This document shows positions 48,856 to 57,132 of a stretch of 64,000 nucleotides of DNA, one piece after another. Every line of letters begins with the position of its first letter. Position 1 is the stretch's first letter. Location: contig CAJFTX010000012.1 in assembly GCA_904420075.1 (NCBI GenBank), forward strand, positions 1-64,000. The letters run 5' to 3'. The notes under the pieces are model-generated. The model was not told the DNA's origin and ran no database searches. It saw nothing but the letters and a program-made list of their open reading frames with translations. The position numbers were made by a program, and so were the translations under genes. This DNA comes from an uncultured Clostridia bacterium. GTDB lineage: Bacteria; Bacillota; Clostridia; Oscillospirales; Feifaniaceae.

Positions 48856-49971
48856 ATGAATAAAATTACCAATGCGGAGATCAAACGGAGCAACCGCACC
48901 CATATCTACCAGCTGCTTCACCGCGGCGGAGCGCTCTCCCGACAGGATATCGTGCAGGAGCTGCGGCTCTGTCTGCCGACGGTGACGCAGAACCTGAATA
49001 AGCTGATAGAGGAGGGGCTGGTCCGGGAGGCCGGTTCGGTCGGCAATACCGGCGGCCGGCGGGCGAAGGTCTACTCTGTTGTCCCGGAGGCGCGGGTGGC
49101 GGTCGGCGTGGACGTCACGGCGGACCATCTGACGGCGGTCGCTGTGGATCTGACCGGTTCGGTGATCGGAACGAGGCGGATGTGCAGATCGTTTGCGCGC
49201 AGCGAGGCCGATCTGCGCGCCGTCGGAGAGCTGGTCTCGGAGTTGGTGGAGGGGAAAGAGCTGCGCCCGGAACAGATTCTGGGAGTTGGAATCGGGCTTC
49301 CGGCGCTGGTTACCGCGGATAACAGGGAGGTTTTCTACGGCAAGATTTTGCAGATCGACGGGACGACCCGCGAGGAATTTGCCGCCTATCTGCCATATCC
49401 GGTGGCGCTTGTGAACGACGCGAACGCCGCGGGATTTGCGGAGGTGTGGGCCGGGAGCGGACAGGAGAGCAGCTTCTATCTGATGCTGAGCAACAATGTC
49501 GGCGGCTCGGTGCTGATCGGCGGGGAGGTCTATCCGGGCGAGAGCATCCACAGCGGGGAGGCGGGCCATCTGACCCTCTATCCGGGGGGCAGGGAGTGCT
49601 ACTGCGGACAGCGGGGCTGCGTGGACCCCTACTGCTCCGCGGTGGCGCTCACCGGCGGGGAGGAGCTCGACCGGTTTTTCGAGCGGCTCGCCGCGGCGGA
49701 GGCGGAGGCGCTCGCCGCGTGGGAGAAGTATACCGACGATCTGGCAATCGTGGTGAACAATCTGCGGCTGCTATTTGATTGCAGAATGGTACTCGGCGGC
49801 TATGTGGGCGCGCGGATGGCGCCCTATCTGGCGCAGTTCCGGGAGAAGGTGGCGCGGCGCAGCTCCTTTGACTATCCGCCGGAGACGGTGGACGTCTGCC
49901 GCACCCGCACTGAGCCGATCGCCGCGGGTGCGGCGCTCGGTTTTGTCGCGAATTTTTTAAAAGAGATCTGA
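48856..49971 (+). CDS. ROK family transcriptional regulator
   Basis: A 371-residue NagC/XylR-type regulator. Residues 1-75 form a winged helix (NRTHIYQLLHRGGALSRQDIV ... LPTVTQNLNKLIEEGL). The ROK domain follows with VAVGVDVTADHL, the IGLPALV segment, NDANAAGFAEVW, and the zinc/ROK signature GEAGHLTLYPGGRECYCGQRGCVDPYCS (GEAGH, CYCGQRGC). The ROK fold binds a sugar or sugar phosphate that should release it from the TTTATAAA boxes. ATG 48856 has GAGGG upstream. It is divergent from the two-component operon, and a terminator follows. Confidence 0.92.
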   Translation: MNKITNAEIKRSNRTHIYQLLHRGGALSRQDIVQELRLCLPTVTQNLNKLIEEGLVREAGSVGNTGGRRAKVYSVVPEARVAVGVDVTADHLTAVAVDLTGSVIGTRRMCRSFARSEADLRAVGELVSELVEGKELRPEQILGVGIGLPALVTADNREVFYGKILQIDGTTREEFAAYLPYPVALVNDANAAGFAEVWAGSGQESSFYLMLSNNVGGSVLIGGEVYPGESIHSGEAGHLTLYPGGRECYCGQRGCVDPYCSAVALTGGEELDRFFERLAAAEAEALAAWEKYTDDLAIVVNNLRLLFDCRMVLGGYVGARMAPYLAQFREKVARRSSFDYPPETVDVCRTRTEPIAAGAALGFVANFLKEI

Positions 49972-49985
49972 CCGTATCCGGGTGA

Positions 49986-50020
49986 GCGGGTCCGTCCTCT
50001 TGAGGCGGACCCGCTTTTTT
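49986..50020 (+). terminator. terminator of the ROK gene
   Basis: GCGGGTCCG / CGGACCCGC stem, 11-nt loop, six T. Confidence 0.9.
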
Positions 50021-50134
50021 CTGTCTCAATTCCGTGCTCCAGATGTCTCCAGAGCCTTGTGTGGTAAAGACGGAAGCGGCATAGGAACACAGAAGGGAAT
50101 CGGGAATTTTCTTTTTCGGATACATGTTTCCGGC

Positions 50135-50198
50135 TTGACATTCACGAGGGCGGTGCTATAATCATAATATAAACTGTTTTATAAATCGAGTTTATAAA
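50135..50198 (+). promoter_or_regulatory. promoter and paired TTTATAAA operator of the GDPD operon
   Basis: TTGACA (50135-50140), 16-base spacer, TATAAT (50157-50162) with extended TGC. Two TTTATAAA boxes (50178-50185, 50191-50198) with 5 bases between form one larger palindrome immediately before the ribosome site. Confidence 0.8.
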
Positions 50199-50216
50199 AC
50201 GAAAAGAGGGATTCCG

Positions 50217-50951
50217 ATGAAGCGACCGATCATCCCGGTGGTGGGCCATCGGGGCGCGGCGGCGCTCTGGCCGGAGAATACGATGTACGCCTTCCGGGAG
50301 GCGGAGAAACTCGGGGTAGACGGGCTGGAGACCGACATCCGGATGACGCGGGATGGGGAGCTGGTGCTCTGCCATGACGAGCGGGTGGACCGGACGACCG
50401 ACGGCACGGGGCGGGTGTGCGACCTCTCGCTGCGGGAGCTGCGCGCGCTGGATGCGGGCCGCCCGTTCTGCGGCGGGCCCACCGGGCTGCGAATTCCGAC
50501 GCTTGAGGCGTTTCTCGACTGGGCGGCGGGGACCGGGCTCTTTCTAAATCTCGAGATCAAGGACGCCCGGCGGGAGACGGTGGAAAAGACGATGCGGACG
50601 ATCGACCGGTACCGGCTGGCGGGGCGCTATGTGATCACAAGCTTTGATCTGGAGGTCTGCCGCCATGTCCGCGCGGAGTTCGGCGCGCCGGTGCAGGGCT
50701 TTGTCCACGGGCGGCTGATCAACGACAGGCCCGACGCCTATAGGCTTTTCTATGCGGTTGGGATCGGGCTTGCCGAGCTCTCAAGAGAGCTCGTGCGGGA
50801 ACTGCGGGAGGAGGGGCTTCGCCCCTGGTGCTGGTGCCCGGACACCGAGCAGCAGGTACGCCGGGCGGTCGACTGCGGAGCGGAGCTCTGTACCTGTAAC
50901 GATCCCCGTCCGGCGCTTGCGCTGCTGCGGAGAGAGGGTCTCCACCCCTGA
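50217..50951 (+). CDS. glycerophosphodiester phosphodiesterase
   Basis: A 244-residue GDPD that cleaves glycerophosphodiesters to glycerol 3-phosphate and an alcohol. The catalytic set is present: VVGHRGAAALWPENTMYAF with HR and the first Glu near residue 20, GLETDIRMTRDGELVLCHDERVDRTTDG with ETD and the second His near 53 (in parts), and LEIKD near 115. No signal peptide, so it is cytoplasmic and acts on an imported diester. ATG 50217 has AAGAGGG upstream. It opens a four-gene catabolic operon under the TTTATAAA operator. Confidence 0.9.
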   Translation: MKRPIIPVVGHRGAAALWPENTMYAFREAEKLGVDGLETDIRMTRDGELVLCHDERVDRTTDGTGRVCDLSLRELRALDAGRPFCGGPTGLRIPTLEAFLDWAAGTGLFLNLEIKDARRETVEKTMRTIDRYRLAGRYVITSFDLEVCRHVRAEFGAPVQGFVHGRLINDRPDAYRLFYAVGIGLAELSRELVRELREEGLRPWCWCPDTEQQVRRAVDCGAELCTCNDPRPALALLRREGLHP

Positions 50952-51097
50952 GCGCCGCAAATCGGGGGAGAAGGCCTTGAAACAGGGGAGTGCCGGACGC
51001 TGGAATACTGCTTCGGTGTTCTCCCGGAGAGTCCATCAGCTTATCAGACGGTCCGTTTCCTGCGGCGGGGCGGGCCCACAGAAAGGGAGGAGACGAG

Positions 51098-52174
51098 ATG
51101 ACACAGATTCCGAAGACGATGCGGGCGCTGGTCGCATACAGCGCGAATGACTACCGGCTGGAGACCGCGTGGCCGGTGCCTGAGTGCGGGACGGACGACA
51201 TCCTGATCAAGACCGAGGGGTGCGGCATCTGCGCCGGGGATCTCAAGTGCCGCCACGGGGCCGCGATGTTCTGGGGGGACGAGGTGCAGCCCGCGTGGGT
51301 GGAGCCGCCCTTCGTTCCGGGACACGAATTTATCGGCGTTGTGGCGGCGGTGGGCGCGCATGTCACAGGGGTAGCGGTGGGAGACCGGGTGACGGCAGAC
51401 CAGATTGTCCCCTGCGGGGAGTGCCGCTTCTGTAAGGATGGACACTACTGGATGTGCCAGCGTCACCATATCTTCGGCTTTTTTGAGGACTGCTGCGGCG
51501 GGATGGCCGAGTATGTCCGATTGCCGAAGGGCGCAGTGGTGCACCGGGTGCCGAAGGAGCTGCCGCTCGAGCGGGCGCTGCTCATCGAACCGTACGCCTG
51601 CTCCAAGCACTGTGTCGACCGGGCGCAGATCGGCTGCGAGGATGTGGTGGTGCTCTCGGGGGCGGGGACGCTCGGGCTCGGGATGCTCACCTATGCGAAG
51701 ATGCGCCACCCGGCGAAATTGATTGTGCTCGACATGCGTCCGGAGCGGCTCGAAAAAGCGAAGGAGTTCGGCGCGGATCTCGTCTGGAACCCCGCGGAGA
51801 TGGACGTAGTAGCGGCGATCCTGGAGCTCACGGACGGCTACGGCTGCGACGTCTATATCGAGGCGACGGGGCATCCCTCCTCGGTGGTGCAGGGGATGCA
51901 GATGATCCGCAAGCTCGGGCGGTTTGTCGAGTTCTCGGTCTTCGGCGCGCCGGCCACCCTCGACTGGTCGATCATCGGGGACCGCAAGGAGCTGGATGTG
52001 CTGGGGGCGCATCTCAGCCCCTACTGTTATCCGTTTGTCATCGAACACATCGCGGACGGCTCGCTCGCGACCGAGGGGGTGGTCTCGGCCATCTTCCCGC
52101 TGGAGCGGTGGGCGGAGGCCTTCGAGGCGGCGGCCGGCGCGCATGGGGAGCTCAAAGTTGCGCTCCGGTTCTGA
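51098..52174 (+). CDS. zinc-dependent medium-chain polyol dehydrogenase
   Basis: A 358-residue MDR alcohol dehydrogenase. Catalytic zinc ligands: Cys in EGCGICAGDLKC near residue 42 and His-Glu in VPGHEFIGVV near 72. The structural zinc lobe is CGECRFCKDGHYWMC near 107-121. The NAD motif is SGAGTLGLGM near 188, followed by VLDMRPERLEKA. Length and phrases such as IEPYACSKHCVDRA recall dehydrogenases of short polyols (erythritol/threitol type); the substrate is not proven. ATG 51098 has AAGGGAGGAG upstream. Nested between GDPD and a kinase, it probably oxidises the freed polyol. Confidence 0.85.
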   Translation: MTQIPKTMRALVAYSANDYRLETAWPVPECGTDDILIKTEGCGICAGDLKCRHGAAMFWGDEVQPAWVEPPFVPGHEFIGVVAAVGAHVTGVAVGDRVTADQIVPCGECRFCKDGHYWMCQRHHIFGFFEDCCGGMAEYVRLPKGAVVHRVPKELPLERALLIEPYACSKHCVDRAQIGCEDVVVLSGAGTLGLGMLTYAKMRHPAKLIVLDMRPERLEKAKEFGADLVWNPAEMDVVAAILELTDGYGCDVYIEATGHPSSVVQGMQMIRKLGRFVEFSVFGAPATLDWSIIGDRKELDVLGAHLSPYCYPFVIEHIADGSLATEGVVSAIFPLERWAEAFEAAAGAHGELKVALRF

Positions 52175-52823
52175 GGAGGGGCGGCTCGTCCTCTTTGATA
52201 TGGACGGCGTGCTGTTTGACAGCGAACCGCTCCATCTGAGGGCGAAGCGCGAACTGCTCGGACGGGCGGAGGTGGAGCTGCCGGAGCTTACGGCCTCCGT
52301 TGGCGTGAGCAACCGGCGCTTCTGGGAGGAGATGCGGACGCGCTTTTCTCTGCGGGAGAGCCCGGAGCAGCTCGCGCAGCGACAGACCGAGCGGGTGCTT
52401 GCGCTGCTCGAACGGGAGGGACGCCCCTCCGAGGGGCTTTTGGAGCTGCTCTCCTTTCTGGAGCGGGCGGGCGTCCGCTCGGCTGTCGCCTCCTCCTCGC
52501 CCCGCCGGCTCTGCGAGGGGGCGCTCCGCCGCCTCGGCCTTTGGAGGCGTTTCTGCGCGCTCAGCTGCGGGGATGAAGTGCCGGGAGAGAAGCCTGCGCC
52601 CGACGTCTATCTGCGCGCGCTCGCGCTCTGCGGCTGCGCCCCTGCGCACGCCGTCGCGGTGGAGGACTCGAGCACAGGTATCGCCGCGGCGCGGGCGGCA
52701 GGGCTTTTTTGCATTGGCTACAGAAATCCCACCTCAGGCGTCCAGAATCTTGCGAGGGCGGACTGCACGGTGGACCATCTGTTAGAAATTCCAGCGATTT
52801 TGGAGGGACTATGGACTATTTGA
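52158..52823 (+). CDS. HAD family phosphatase, beta-phosphoglucomutase-like
   Basis: A 221-residue HAD enzyme, subfamily with helical cap (PGMB/GS1-like). Motif I is LFDMDGVLFDSEPLH near residue 14, with motif II SSS in AVASSSPRRL near 111, motif III lysine in GEKPAPDVYLRAL near 146, and motif IV VEDSSTGI near 172. It is either a sugar-phosphate phosphatase or a mutase. I choose TTG 52158 because GGAG lies 8 bases upstream; ATG 52143 is in frame but lacks one. It overlaps both neighbours (17 and 13 bases), showing coupled expression. Confidence 0.82.
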   Translation: MRSGSEEGRLVLFDMDGVLFDSEPLHLRAKRELLGRAEVELPELTASVGVSNRRFWEEMRTRFSLRESPEQLAQRQTERVLALLEREGRPSEGLLELLSFLERAGVRSAVASSSPRRLCEGALRRLGLWRRFCALSCGDEVPGEKPAPDVYLRALALCGCAPAHAVAVEDSSTGIAAARAAGLFCIGYRNPTSGVQNLARADCTVDHLLEIPAILEGLWTI

Positions 52824-54337
52824 TTGGCACGGACATCGGCACGTCCGGTACCAAGACGGTGCTGATGGACCTTCGGGGAAATCTGATTGCGCAGGAGCTT
52901 GTGACCTACGATTTGCTGACGCCGCGGCCGCTCTGGGCGGAACAGTGGCCGGAGGTGTGGCTCTCGGCCGCGAAACGCTCGATCCGCCGGACGGTGGAGC
53001 GGGCGGGTGTGCCCGCGAACCGGGTGCGGGGGCTCTGTATCAGCGGGCTCTACGGGGGCTCCGGTGTCCCGCTCGACCGGGAGATGCGGCCGGTGCGCCC
53101 CTGTATCATCTGGATGGACCGCCGCGCGGAGGAGGAGAGCCGGTGGGTGCGGGAACACATCCCGGAAAAGCGGCTGCGGCGGATTACCCACAACGGGACC
53201 GACCCCTACTACGGCTATCTCAAGCAGCTCTGGATCAAACGGCACGAGCCGGAGAACTGGGAGAAAATCAAGCTCTTTCTCCCGCCGAACGCCTATGTCA
53301 TCTACTGCCTCACGGGGGAGGTCGCGATCGACTACTCCTCGGCGGGTAATCTCGGGGGCGTCTTTGACATGGAGCGGCGCGCCTGGTCGGAGGAGATGCT
53401 GGAGGCGCTCGGTATCCCGCGCTCAATGATGCCGGAGCGGCTGGTGGCCTCGAGCGAGGTGGTCGGACCGCTCCGGGCGGAGGCCGCGCGCGAACTCGGC
53501 CTGCCCGCAGGGATGCCGGTCTGTGCGGGCGGGGTGGACTGCGGCGTCGCCGCGTTCGGGCTCGGGGTGTTTGAGCCGGGCGAGTATGTGGCGGCAGTGG
53601 GGACCTCGATGTGCGCGGCGCTCATCCACGACCGTCCGATTCCGGCGGAGGGGCTGATCGAGTGGCCGTATGTTCTCGACCCGCTGCGGCTTTCCTACTC
53701 CTTCGGCGGCGGGGCGACGGCGGGCGCGGTCGTCAAGTGGTTTCGCGACACCTTTGCGGCGGAGGAACGGGAGGCGGAGTGCGCGGGCGGAGAGAGCGCC
53801 TACGCGGCGCTCGACCGCGCGGCGTCCGAGATTCCGCCCGGCTCGGGCGGGCTTGTGGTGCTGCCCTATTTTATGGGGGAGCGGAGCCCGCTCTGGGACA
53901 CCGACGCGAAGGGAGTGATTTTTGGGCTCTCCCTCTCGCATACGAGAGCGCACATCTACCGTGCGTTTCTGGAGGCGGTGGCCTATTCGCTGCGTCACAC
54001 GGTGGAGGCGGCGGGGGAGTGCGCGGGGGACTATATCCTGCTTGCGGGCGGGGTGAGCCGCTCGCCGCTCTGGCGGCAGATCTTTGCCGATGTGACCGGA
54101 TATCCGGTGGTCTGCCCGCTCTGCGACGTGGAGGCAAATCTCGGAGATGTGATGCTCGCCGGGCTCGGTACCGGCTGCCTGACCCTCGAGGAGCTGCGCG
54201 GCTGGCGGACCCGGGCGGAGCCGGTCCGGCCGAATCCGGAGGCAAGTGCGGTCTATGACCGGTACTACCGGATCTACCGTGCGCTCTACGGAGATTTGAA
54301 AGGCGAGATGCGGGAGCTCTCAAGGCTCCAAAATTAG
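52811..54337 (+). CDS. FGGY family carbohydrate kinase
   Basis: A 508-residue sugar or polyol kinase of the xylulokinase/glycerol kinase fold. N-terminal phosphate loop YLIGTDIGTSGTKTVLMD, substrate region IIWMDRRAEEES near residue 98, DYSSAGNLGGVFD near 176, the hinge GGVDCGVAAFGLGV, and the C-terminal FGGY motif region AGGVSRSPLWRQIFADVTGYPV near 415. Sugar specificity cannot be read. ATG 52811 has GGAGGGA upstream. It is the last gene of the operon; phosphorylating the dehydrogenase product (a ketose) would be a coherent role. Confidence 0.9.
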   Translation: MDYLIGTDIGTSGTKTVLMDLRGNLIAQELVTYDLLTPRPLWAEQWPEVWLSAAKRSIRRTVERAGVPANRVRGLCISGLYGGSGVPLDREMRPVRPCIIWMDRRAEEESRWVREHIPEKRLRRITHNGTDPYYGYLKQLWIKRHEPENWEKIKLFLPPNAYVIYCLTGEVAIDYSSAGNLGGVFDMERRAWSEEMLEALGIPRSMMPERLVASSEVVGPLRAEAARELGLPAGMPVCAGGVDCGVAAFGLGVFEPGEYVAAVGTSMCAALIHDRPIPAEGLIEWPYVLDPLRLSYSFGGGATAGAVVKWFRDTFAAEEREAECAGGESAYAALDRAASEIPPGSGGLVVLPYFMGERSPLWDTDAKGVIFGLSLSHTRAHIYRAFLEAVAYSLRHTVEAAGECAGDYILLAGGVSRSPLWRQIFADVTGYPVVCPLCDVEANLGDVMLAGLGTGCLTLEELRGWRTRAEPVRPNPEASAVYDRYYRIYRALYGDLKGEMRELSRLQN

Positions 54338-54342
54338 CACAG

Positions 54343-54374
54343 AAAAAACCCCCGGTTTGAGCCGGGGGTTTTTG
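54343..54374. terminator. bidirectional terminator after the kinase
   Basis: Six A, CCCCCGG / CCGGGGG stem, five T on the plus strand and six on the minus strand. It also serves the reverse hypothetical gene. Confidence 0.9.
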
Positions 54375-54451
54375 CACACGCGGAGAGGGACGTACGCTCC
54401 AAAGAGGTGCGGAGGACTTTCGCACCCGCTCCGCCGGTGCGGGAGGAAGAC

Positions 54452-54901
54452 TTAGCAGAGATAGACCTGCGGCGCGCAGAGGGTGCAGGCGGTGACCCGG
54501 CCAGAGAACTCCAGAGAGACATGTGCGCTCTCGGCCCCCTCGGGACAGTTGAAATGTTCAAGCAGCGGACGAAACTCGGAGCAGATCCGCCCGGCGATCT
54601 CCCGCCGGACGGTCTGAAGCAGGTCGTCCGCTGCGCTGTAGAAGGCGGCGGTGAGCGAAGCGCTCTGGACCTCGATTGCGCGGAGAAAGAGCCCCCAGCG
54701 GAGCGCTTTCGCCCCGCGCAGGCCGATCGGCGGTTCATAGAGAAAAAGGCCGGTGTAGGCCACCCCATTCGGAATGGTGACGCTGCAGGTGCGGTACCCG
54801 TTGTGGGTAAAGTTGTCGTAGGTGAGTCCGTAGCAGGAAAAGTGCTCCGGTCCCCCGGCGGGGCCGGGGTGTAGCCGGGAATTTTGAATCTGATTTTCCA
54901 C
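54452..54901 (-). CDS. hypothetical protein
   Basis: A 149-residue frame with a normal globular composition (HFSCYGLTYDNFTHNGYRT, SVTIPNGVAYTGLFLYEPP, then a helical AFYSAADDLLQTVRREIAGRI and a Cys-containing end TLCAPQVYLC). Start GTG 54901 has GGGGAGGGG about 10 bases upstream, and the terminator at 54343-54374 follows. No signal peptide or motif. I recognise no family; the ribosome site, terminator and composition make it more likely real than chance. Confidence 0.55.
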   Translation of the reverse strand: MENQIQNSRLHPGPAGGPEHFSCYGLTYDNFTHNGYRTCSVTIPNGVAYTGLFLYEPPIGLRGAKALRWGLFLRAIEVQSASLTAAFYSAADDLLQTVRREIAGRICSEFRPLLEHFNCPEGAESAHVSLEFSGRVTACTLCAPQVYLC

Positions 54902-55312
54902 TGGGGTGTTCCCCTCCCCTCAAAACTGCGCCCCAGTCTATCCTATGCCGGGAGGTGGGAAAAGGTCCGCCCGCTTTCGGGCACTCCGGTGGAGAGCGGG
55001 CACTCGCGGGAAATCACAGATTGGGGAAGGAGCAGATTTCTCCACGGCATGGCGCTGTTTTGATCCCTGTGGAGAGAGAAAAGCATCTCGCTGGGACCGT
55101 CAATTATATCACTTTTTTCTGTGGGGAGAGGGGGATTTTGGTGGACTGTGCCGGAGAGTGCTTCCTCGATTTTGTACAGAGGCCTTTTTGGTGAGCGACG
55201 TCCCTCTTTTCGGGGGTATGAGATGGAGGTTGTCTCTGCGGCGAGGGTGGTTCTGTGCCGGCGGGAGAAAGCGCCGCCATTTGGGGAGGGAGAAAAAATG
55301 CGGATTTACGGT
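54902..55312. other. intergenic stretch, possible MutT fragment
   Basis: No complete gene. A short plus-strand frame at 55223 reads MEVVSAARVVLCRREKAPPF, which resembles the first residues of a MutT/Nudix protein but stops being recognisable afterwards. The rest shows no structure beyond G-rich runs. A small AT-rich spot with TTATAT near 55103 could be a promoter remnant. Confidence 0.3.
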
Positions 55313-55350
55313 GAAAAAACGGACGGCGCCTCCGTGAAGAGGCGCCGTCC
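55313..55350 (-). terminator. terminator of the ABC exporter operon
   Basis: Minus strand GGACGGCGCCTC / GAGGCGCCGTCC with a 6-nt loop then GTTTTTTC, 30 bases beyond the last exporter gene. Confidence 0.9.
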
Positions 55351-55380
55351 GGCGAGCAGATGAAATGGTGTGAGGGCCTT

Positions 55381-57132
55381 TTATTTTGCAAACTGACTCT
55401 GATAGAGCTCGGCGTAGAAACCGCCCTGCGCGAGCAGACTCTCGTGGGTGCCCTGCTCCACGATCTGCCCCTTGTTCATCACCAGGATGAGATCGGCCTC
55501 GCGGATGGTGGAGAGGCGGTGGGCGACGATGAAGCTGGTCCGTCCCTCCATCAGTCTGGCAAACGCCTCCTGAATTTTGAGCTCGGTGCGGGTGTCGATC
55601 GAGCTTGTGGCCTCGTCGAGAATCAACATCGGCGGGGCGCAGAGCATGATCCGGGCAATACAGAGCAGCTGCTTCTGCCCCTGGGAGAGACTGCCGCCGT
55701 CCTCGGGAATGACGGTGTCGTACCCCTCGGGCAGCTTTTTGATAAAGCTGTGCGCGTGGGCCGCCTTTGCGGCGGAGATCAGCTCCTCCTCGGTGGCGTC
55801 CGGCCGGCCGAGGGTGATGTTTTCGCGCACGGTGCCCTCCTTGAGCCAGGTGTCCTGCAGTACCATACCGTAGCCGCGGCGGAGACTCTCGCGGGTAATC
55901 TCCCGGATATCGGTGCCGTCGACCGAGATGGAGCCGCCGGTCACCTCGTAAAACCGCATGAGCAGATTGATCAGCGTCGTCTTACCGCAGCCGGTGGGGC
56001 CGACCAGGGCGATTCGCTGCCCGGGGCGTACCGAGAGGTTGAAGTTCTCGATGAGCGGCCGGTCGGGGCGGTAGGAGAAGGAGACGCCGCGCGCCGCCAC
56101 CGCGCCCGCGGGGTGGTCGAGCACTCGGGCCCCAGGGGCGTCGGGCGTCTCGAGCGGCTCGTCGAGCAGGGCGAAGATCCGCCCGGCGCACGCGAGCGCA
56201 TTTTGCAGCTCGGTCACAACGCCGGAGATCTCATTGAAGGGTTTTGTGTACTGATTTGCGTAGGAGAGCAGGGCGGAGAGACTGCCGACGGTGATCCCGC
56301 CGCCGAGGGCGACGAGCGCCCCCACCGTCCCCACGCCCGCGTAGACCAGCCCGTTGATAAAGCGGGTGGAGGGATTGGTGACCGAGGAGTAAAAAATCGC
56401 GCGCAGCGAGACCTTCTCGAGCCGGTCGTTGATCTCGTCGAAGGCGCGCTCGCTCTCGGTCTCGTGGGAAAAGGCCTGCACCACCTTCTGGTTGCCGACC
56501 ATCTCGTCGATAAGAGCTGTCTGCTCCGCTCGGGTCTCCGACTGGCGGAAGAAGAGCGAGTAGGTCCGCTTTGCGACAAAGCTCGCCACAAAGAGGGAGA
56601 GAGGGGTGACAAGCAGCACCACAAGCGCGATTTGCAGGTTGATCGCGAGCATGAAGCCGAGCGTGCCGAGAATGGTGAGCACACCGGAGAAGAGCTGGGT
56701 AAATCCCATCAGCAGCCCGTCGGCGAACTGATCCACGTCGGCGATCACACGGCTGACCGTTTCGCCCGCGGGATGGCTGTCAAGGTAGGAGAGCGGAAGA
56801 CGCTGAAGGTGGGCGATCGCCTCGTTGCGGATGTCCCGCACCGTGCGGAAGGTGATCCGGTTGTTGCAGAGATTCATCAGCCACTGGGCGGCGGCCGTGA
56901 GCAGAATGACACCCACCATGCGGAAGATGAGGCCGGACAGGGCCGAAAAGTCCACCCGGCCGGCGGCGACGATCTGATCGACCGCCTCGCCGATGAGAAT
57001 CGGAAGATAGAGGGTGAGCGCCACCGAAACGGCGGCGAAGAGCAGCGATAAAAATACCATCGCCCGATGGGGACGCAGATAGTGCATCAGCTGCCGCAGC
57101 GTCTGCAGCTGTGTCTTTCTCTTTTCTTTCAC
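55381..57132 (-). CDS. ABC exporter half-transporter with canonical ATP site residues
   Basis: A 583-residue type IV ABC exporter: six membrane helices (1-320) fused to an ATPase domain. Walker A LVGPTGCGKTTLINLL near residue 375, signature SLSQGQKQLL near 477, Walker B MLILDEATSSIDTRTE near 498 with catalytic Glu, H-loop IVAHRLSTI near 532. The signature is LSQGQ rather than LSGGQ. GTG 57132 overlaps the partner stop (GTGA) and has GGAGG upstream. It pairs with the next gene as a heterodimer of the LmrCD/BmrCD type; substrate (drug, lipid or peptide) is unknown. Confidence 0.9.
   Translation of the reverse strand: MKEKRKTQLQTLRQLMHYLRPHRAMVFLSLLFAAVSVALTLYLPILIGEAVDQIVAAGRVDFSALSGLIFRMVGVILLTAAAQWLMNLCNNRITFRTVRDIRNEAIAHLQRLPLSYLDSHPAGETVSRVIADVDQFADGLLMGFTQLFSGVLTILGTLGFMLAINLQIALVVLLVTPLSLFVASFVAKRTYSLFFRQSETRAEQTALIDEMVGNQKVVQAFSHETESERAFDEINDRLEKVSLRAIFYSSVTNPSTRFINGLVYAGVGTVGALVALGGGITVGSLSALLSYANQYTKPFNEISGVVTELQNALACAGRIFALLDEPLETPDAPGARVLDHPAGAVAARGVSFSYRPDRPLIENFNLSVRPGQRIALVGPTGCGKTTLINLLMRFYEVTGGSISVDGTDIREITRESLRRGYGMVLQDTWLKEGTVRENITLGRPDATEEELISAAKAAHAHSFIKKLPEGYDTVIPEDGGSLSQGQKQLLCIARIMLCAPPMLILDEATSSIDTRTELKIQEAFARLMEGRTSFIVAHRLSTIREADLILVMNKGQIVEQGTHESLLAQGGFYAELYQSQFAK

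Noticed and set aside
55360-57051. 563-codon forward open frame opposite the ABC exporter
   Set aside because: Shadow of the reverse-strand exporter, which has all ABC motifs.
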